A stretch of DNA of 64,000 nucleotides from Caulobacter sp. 73W (GTDB lineage: Bacteria; Pseudomonadota; Alphaproteobacteria; Caulobacterales; Caulobacteraceae). The notes beneath the pieces are model-generated. The model was not told the DNA's origin and made no database searches. It saw only the letters and a list, made by a program, of their open reading frames with translations. Location of the stretch: positions 1,178,001 through 1,242,000 of the forward strand of contig NZ_CP158375.1 in assembly GCF_041021955.1 (NCBI RefSeq), read 5' to 3'. Each line of letters opens with the position of its first letter. The stretch's first letter is position 1. Positions 61,063 through 64,000 of the stretch are shown here, piece after piece. Position numbers and translations under genes: made by a program.

Positions 61063-64000
61063 ATGAACTTCTCAAAGTTCTTCGTGACCAGGCCGCGGTT
61101 CGCCGCGGTCCTGTCGATCATCATCTTCATCGCGGGCCTGGTGTCGCTGCCGGCCCTGCCGATCAGCGAATATCCGGAAGTGGTGCCGCCGACGGTCGTC
61201 GTGCGCGCCGTCTATCCGGGCGCCAACCCGTCGGTCATCGGCCAGACGGTGGCCGCCCCCCTCGAACAGTCGATCAACGGCGTCGAGGGCATGCTCTACC
61301 AGTCGTCCCAGTCGGCGGCGGACGGGGTGATGACCTTGACCGTGACCTTCGCCCTGGGCACCGACCTGGACCAGGCCCAGGTGCAGGTCCAGAACAAGGT
61401 TGCGCAGGCCCTGCCCAAGCTGCCCCAGGAGGTGCAGCGCATCGGCGTGACCACCACCAAGGCGTCGCCCGACCTGACGCTGGTGGTCCACCTGACCTCG
61501 CCCGACAATCGCTATGACACGCTGTATCTGAGCAACTACGCCCAGCTGAACATCAAGGATCGCCTGGCCCGGATCGAGGGCGTGGGCGACGTGCAGATCT
61601 TCGGCTCGGGCGCGTATTCCATGCGCGTCTGGCTGGACCCGGATCGCCTGGCCGCCCTGAACCTGACGGCGGGCGACGTGGTGCGCTCCCTGCGCGAGCA
61701 GAACGTCCAGGTGGCCGCCGGCCAGCTCGGCGCCCCGCCGACCCCCGGCATGTCGGACTTCCAGCTGTCGGTGAACGCCCCCGGGCGTCTGCAGGACGAG
61801 CAGGAGTTCGGCGAAGTCATCGTGCGCGCCGGCGCCGACGGCCAGATCACGCGCCTGCGCGACGTGGCCCGCATCGAGCTGGGCTCCAACACCTATGCGC
61901 TGCGCGCGCTGCTGGACAACAAGCAGGCCGCGGCCATGCCCGTCTTCCAGCGCCCGGGCTCCAACGCCCTGGAGATGGCTGGCGAGGTCAAGAAGGCCAT
62001 GGAGGAGCTCTCCAAGGAGTTCCCCGAGGGCGTGAAGTACGAGATCGTCTACGACACCACCGCCTTCGTGCAGGAGTCGATCGACTCGGTGGTCCACACC
62101 CTGATCGAAGCGCTGGTCCTGGTGGTCATCGTGGTCGTGGTCTTCCTGCAGAGCTGGCGCGCGTCGATCATCCCGCTGCTGGCGGTGCCGGTGTCGCTGA
62201 TCGGCACCTTCGCGATCATGCTGATGCTGGGCTTCGGCCTGAACGCCCTGACCCTGTTCGGTCTGGTGCTGGCCATCGGCATCGTGGTCGATGACGCCAT
62301 CGTCGTGGTCGAGAACGTGGAGCGGCACATCGCCGACGGGCTCAGCCCGCCGGAGGCCACCCGCAAGGCCATGGCCGAAGTGACCGGGCCGATCATCGCG
62401 GTCGCCCTGGTGCTGTGCGCCGTGTTCGTCCCCGCCGCCTTCATCAGCGGCCTGACCGGAGAGTTCTATCGCCAGTTCGCCCTGACCATCGCCATCTCGA
62501 CGGTGATCTCGGCCATCAACTCCCTGACCCTGTCGCCGGCCCTGGCCGCCGTCCTGCTCCAACCGCACGGCGCGGAGAAAGACCGCTTCCAGAAGCTGAT
62601 CGACCGGGCGCTGGGCTGGTTCTTCGGACCGTTCAACCACTACTTCGGCCGCGCCTCGAACGGCTATGTGCGGACGGTGTCGCGGGTGCTGGGCAAGTCC
62701 AGCGTCGCCATCGTCGTCTATGGCGGGCTGATCCTGCTGACGGTGTTCGCCTTCGCCAAGACGCCTGGCGGCTTCGTGCCGCAACAGGACAAGGCCTATG
62801 TCGTCTCGATGATCCAGCTGCCCGACGCGGCGTCGCTGGACCGCACCGAGAAGGTCGTCCGCGAGGTGACCGATATCGGCATGAAGATCCCCGGCGTCGC
62901 CCACGCCGTGGCCTTCCCCGGCCTGTCGATCAACGGCTTCATCAACAGCCCGAACTCCGCCGTCGTGTTCTTCCCGTTGGAGGACTTCAAGTCCCGCCGC
63001 GGGCACGACAAGTCGATGGAGACCATCGTCGGCGAGCTGAACGCCAAGCTTAGCCAGATTCCCGACGCCCAGATCGCCAGCTTCCCGCCCCCGTCCGTCC
63101 AGGGCCTGGGCACCATCGGCGGCTTCCGCATGCAGATCGTCGACAAGGCGGGCCTGGGTTCGGACGAACTGTACAAGGAAACCCAGAACCTGATCGCCAA
63201 GGCGCAGAAGGATCCGGCCCTGGCCGGGGTGTTCTCCAGCTATCAGGTGGGCGTGCCCAAGATCGAGGCCGATATCGACCGCGAGAAGGCGCGTGCTTCG
63301 GGCGTGTCCCTGACCGACCTGTTCGAGACGATGCAGGTCTATCTGGGCTCGCTGTACGTCAACGACTTCAACCGCTTTGGCCGCACCTACGAGGTCAACG
63401 TCCAGGCCGACCAGCGCTTCCGCCTGCAGCCCGAGCAGATGCTCCGACTCCAGACCCGGAACGCCGACGGCCAGATGATCCCGCTGGGGTCGTTCGTGAC
63501 CTTCAAGGAGGGCACGGGTCCTGACCGCGAGATGCACTACAACGGCCTGCTGACCGCCGAGATCAACGGCGGCCCGGCGCCCGGCTACTCCACCGGCCAG
63601 GCCCAGGCGGCGCTCGAGAAACTGGCCGCCGAGGAACTGCCGAACGGCATGGGCTTCGAGTGGACCGAGCTGACCTACCAGCAGATCCTGGCGGGCAACA
63701 CGGCGGTGTTCATCTTCCCGCTGTGCGTGCTGCTGGCCTTCCTGGTGCTGGTCGCCCAGTACGAGAGCTGGAGCCTGCCGCTGGTCGTCATCCTGATCGT
63801 GCCGATGACCCTGCTGTCGGCCCTGGGCGGGGTGTTCCTGACCCAAGGCGACAACAACATCTTCACCCAGATCGGGCTGATCGTGCTGGTCGGGTTGGCG
63901 TGCAAGAACGCCATCCTCATCGTCGAGTTCGCCCGCGAGCGGGAGATGCACGGCGACAGCCCGCTTCAGGCGGTGCTGGAAGCCTGCCGCCTGCGCCTGC
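61063..64000 (+). CDS. RND multidrug efflux permease (HAE1/AcrB-like), 3'-truncated
   Basis: An inner-membrane proton-driven drug pump; 979 codons are visible and the end lies beyond the window. MNFSKFFVTRPRFAAVLSII, then PISEYPEVVPPTVVVRAVYPGA are typical of AcrB/MexB. The proton-relay aspartates are seen in VLAIGIVVDDAIVVVENVER, and GLACKNAILIVEFARERE marks the later helix. AAGGGG precedes the ATG at 61063. It needs the adaptor just upstream and an outer-membrane TolC-type channel not yet seen. No intact stop occurs in frame. Confidence 0.96.
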   Translation, partial: MNFSKFFVTRPRFAAVLSIIIFIAGLVSLPALPISEYPEVVPPTVVVRAVYPGANPSVIGQTVAAPLEQSINGVEGMLYQSSQSAADGVMTLTVTFALGTDLDQAQVQVQNKVAQALPKLPQEVQRIGVTTTKASPDLTLVVHLTSPDNRYDTLYLSNYAQLNIKDRLARIEGVGDVQIFGSGAYSMRVWLDPDRLAALNLTAGDVVRSLREQNVQVAAGQLGAPPTPGMSDFQLSVNAPGRLQDEQEFGEVIVRAGADGQITRLRDVARIELGSNTYALRALLDNKQAAAMPVFQRPGSNALEMAGEVKKAMEELSKEFPEGVKYEIVYDTTAFVQESIDSVVHTLIEALVLVVIVVVVFLQSWRASIIPLLAVPVSLIGTFAIMLMLGFGLNALTLFGLVLAIGIVVDDAIVVVENVERHIADGLSPPEATRKAMAEVTGPIIAVALVLCAVFVPAAFISGLTGEFYRQFALTIAISTVISAINSLTLSPALAAVLLQPHGAEKDRFQKLIDRALGWFFGPFNHYFGRASNGYVRTVSRVLGKSSVAIVVYGGLILLTVFAFAKTPGGFVPQQDKAYVVSMIQLPDAASLDRTEKVVREVTDIGMKIPGVAHAVAFPGLSINGFINSPNSAVVFFPLEDFKSRRGHDKSMETIVGELNAKLSQIPDAQIASFPPPSVQGLGTIGGFRMQIVDKAGLGSDELYKETQNLIAKAQKDPALAGVFSSYQVGVPKIEADIDREKARASGVSLTDLFETMQVYLGSLYVNDFNRFGRTYEVNVQADQRFRLQPEQMLRLQTRNADGQMIPLGSFVTFKEGTGPDREMHYNGLLTAEINGGPAPGYSTGQAQAALEKLAAEELPNGMGFEWTELTYQQILAGNTAVFIFPLCVLLAFLVLVAQYESWSLPLVVILIVPMTLLSALGGVFLTQGDNNIFTQIGLIVLVGLACKNAILIVEFAREREMHGDSPLQAVLEACRLRL

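Noticed and set aside
61072..63951. A 959-codon leftward open frame at the right edge
   Set aside because: It is the antisense shadow of the RND permease, whose conserved motifs are all on the plus strand.

Overview
The window is a chromosomal segment, roughly two-thirds G+C or higher, from an alphaproteobacterium of the order Caulobacterales (Caulobacter or Phenylobacterium type). The evidence is codon use, a TipF-like flagellar polarity protein, three-cysteine AhpC with AhpD and OxyR, a groESL operon with a degenerate CIRCE operator, plant-type GshA, GANTC sites near promoters, and two families of palindromic intergenic repeats. From memory the order ribF-ileS-lspA-mutL-rsmD-rluB-tadA-groESL-tldD-gshA-rsmE resembles the Caulobacter chromosome; I could not align it. 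I saw no rRNA, tRNA, CRISPR array, prophage, transposase or plasmid gene. About 90% is coding and nearly all of it looks vertically inherited.

Layout. 1-4.4 kb: end of a TRIC-type channel gene, a leftward dapF-mtaB-EEP phosphodiesterase operon, and a potassium channel with a C-terminal zinc ribbon. 4.4-8.1 kb: S9 prolyl oligopeptidase, a His-rich PadR metal regulator with a DUF2218 partner, and a lipoprotein. 8.1-10.4 kb: divergent oxyR / ahpC-ahpD peroxide defence. 10.4-17.6 kb: NAD(P)-binding oxidoreductase, aldo/keto reductase, gamma-glutamyltransferase, tipF, a DUF4189 protein and an M20 amidohydrolase. 17.6-21 kb: a nested inverted repeat, 2OG-Fe(II) oxygenase, HAD hydrolase, MaoC hydratase, ribF. 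21-33 kb: large zinc metalloprotease, acyltransferase-3, ileS-lspA, DUF3035 lipoprotein, S10 carboxypeptidase, mutL. 33-39.7 kb: MerR/TipAS regulator, two VOC proteins, a yjhX homologue behind a structured leader with its own mini-ORF, rsmD, TMEM175-like channel, rluB-type synthase, DUF4260, tadA, DUF6265, GNAT. 39.7-46.1 kb: frameshifted acyl-CoA dehydrogenase, membrane protein, groES-groEL, tldD. 46.2-57 kb: TonB-dependent receptor, POT peptide transporter, DUF427, gshA, rsmE, YcaQ-type glycosylase, ppk2, DUF4153 membrane protein. 57-64 kb: ABC exporter, and a TetR gene divergent from an RND efflux pair whose permease runs off the right edge.

How the genes work together. Most are housekeeping: lysine/peptidoglycan precursor (dapF), tRNA and rRNA modification (mtaB, tadA, rsmD, rsmE, rluB-type), isoleucine charging, lipoprotein maturation, flavin cofactors, mismatch repair, chaperonin. 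Two themes overlay them. One is peptide and amide turnover: S9, S10, M20, GGT, a HExxH metalloprotease, TldD and a POT importer. The other is stress: OxyR/AhpCD, GshA, HrcA-type control of groESL, metal-sensing PadR, MerR and TetR with their own operators.

The most unusual signals are (1) the yjhX leader, where a 9-codon ORF overlaps an anti-Shine-Dalgarno arm; (2) a 111-bp nested inverted repeat before the 2OG oxygenase, whose only four arm differences form two compensated base pairs; (3) two repeat families confined to gene 3' sides and found in most convergent gaps; and (4) several genes with altered key residues or a frameshift.
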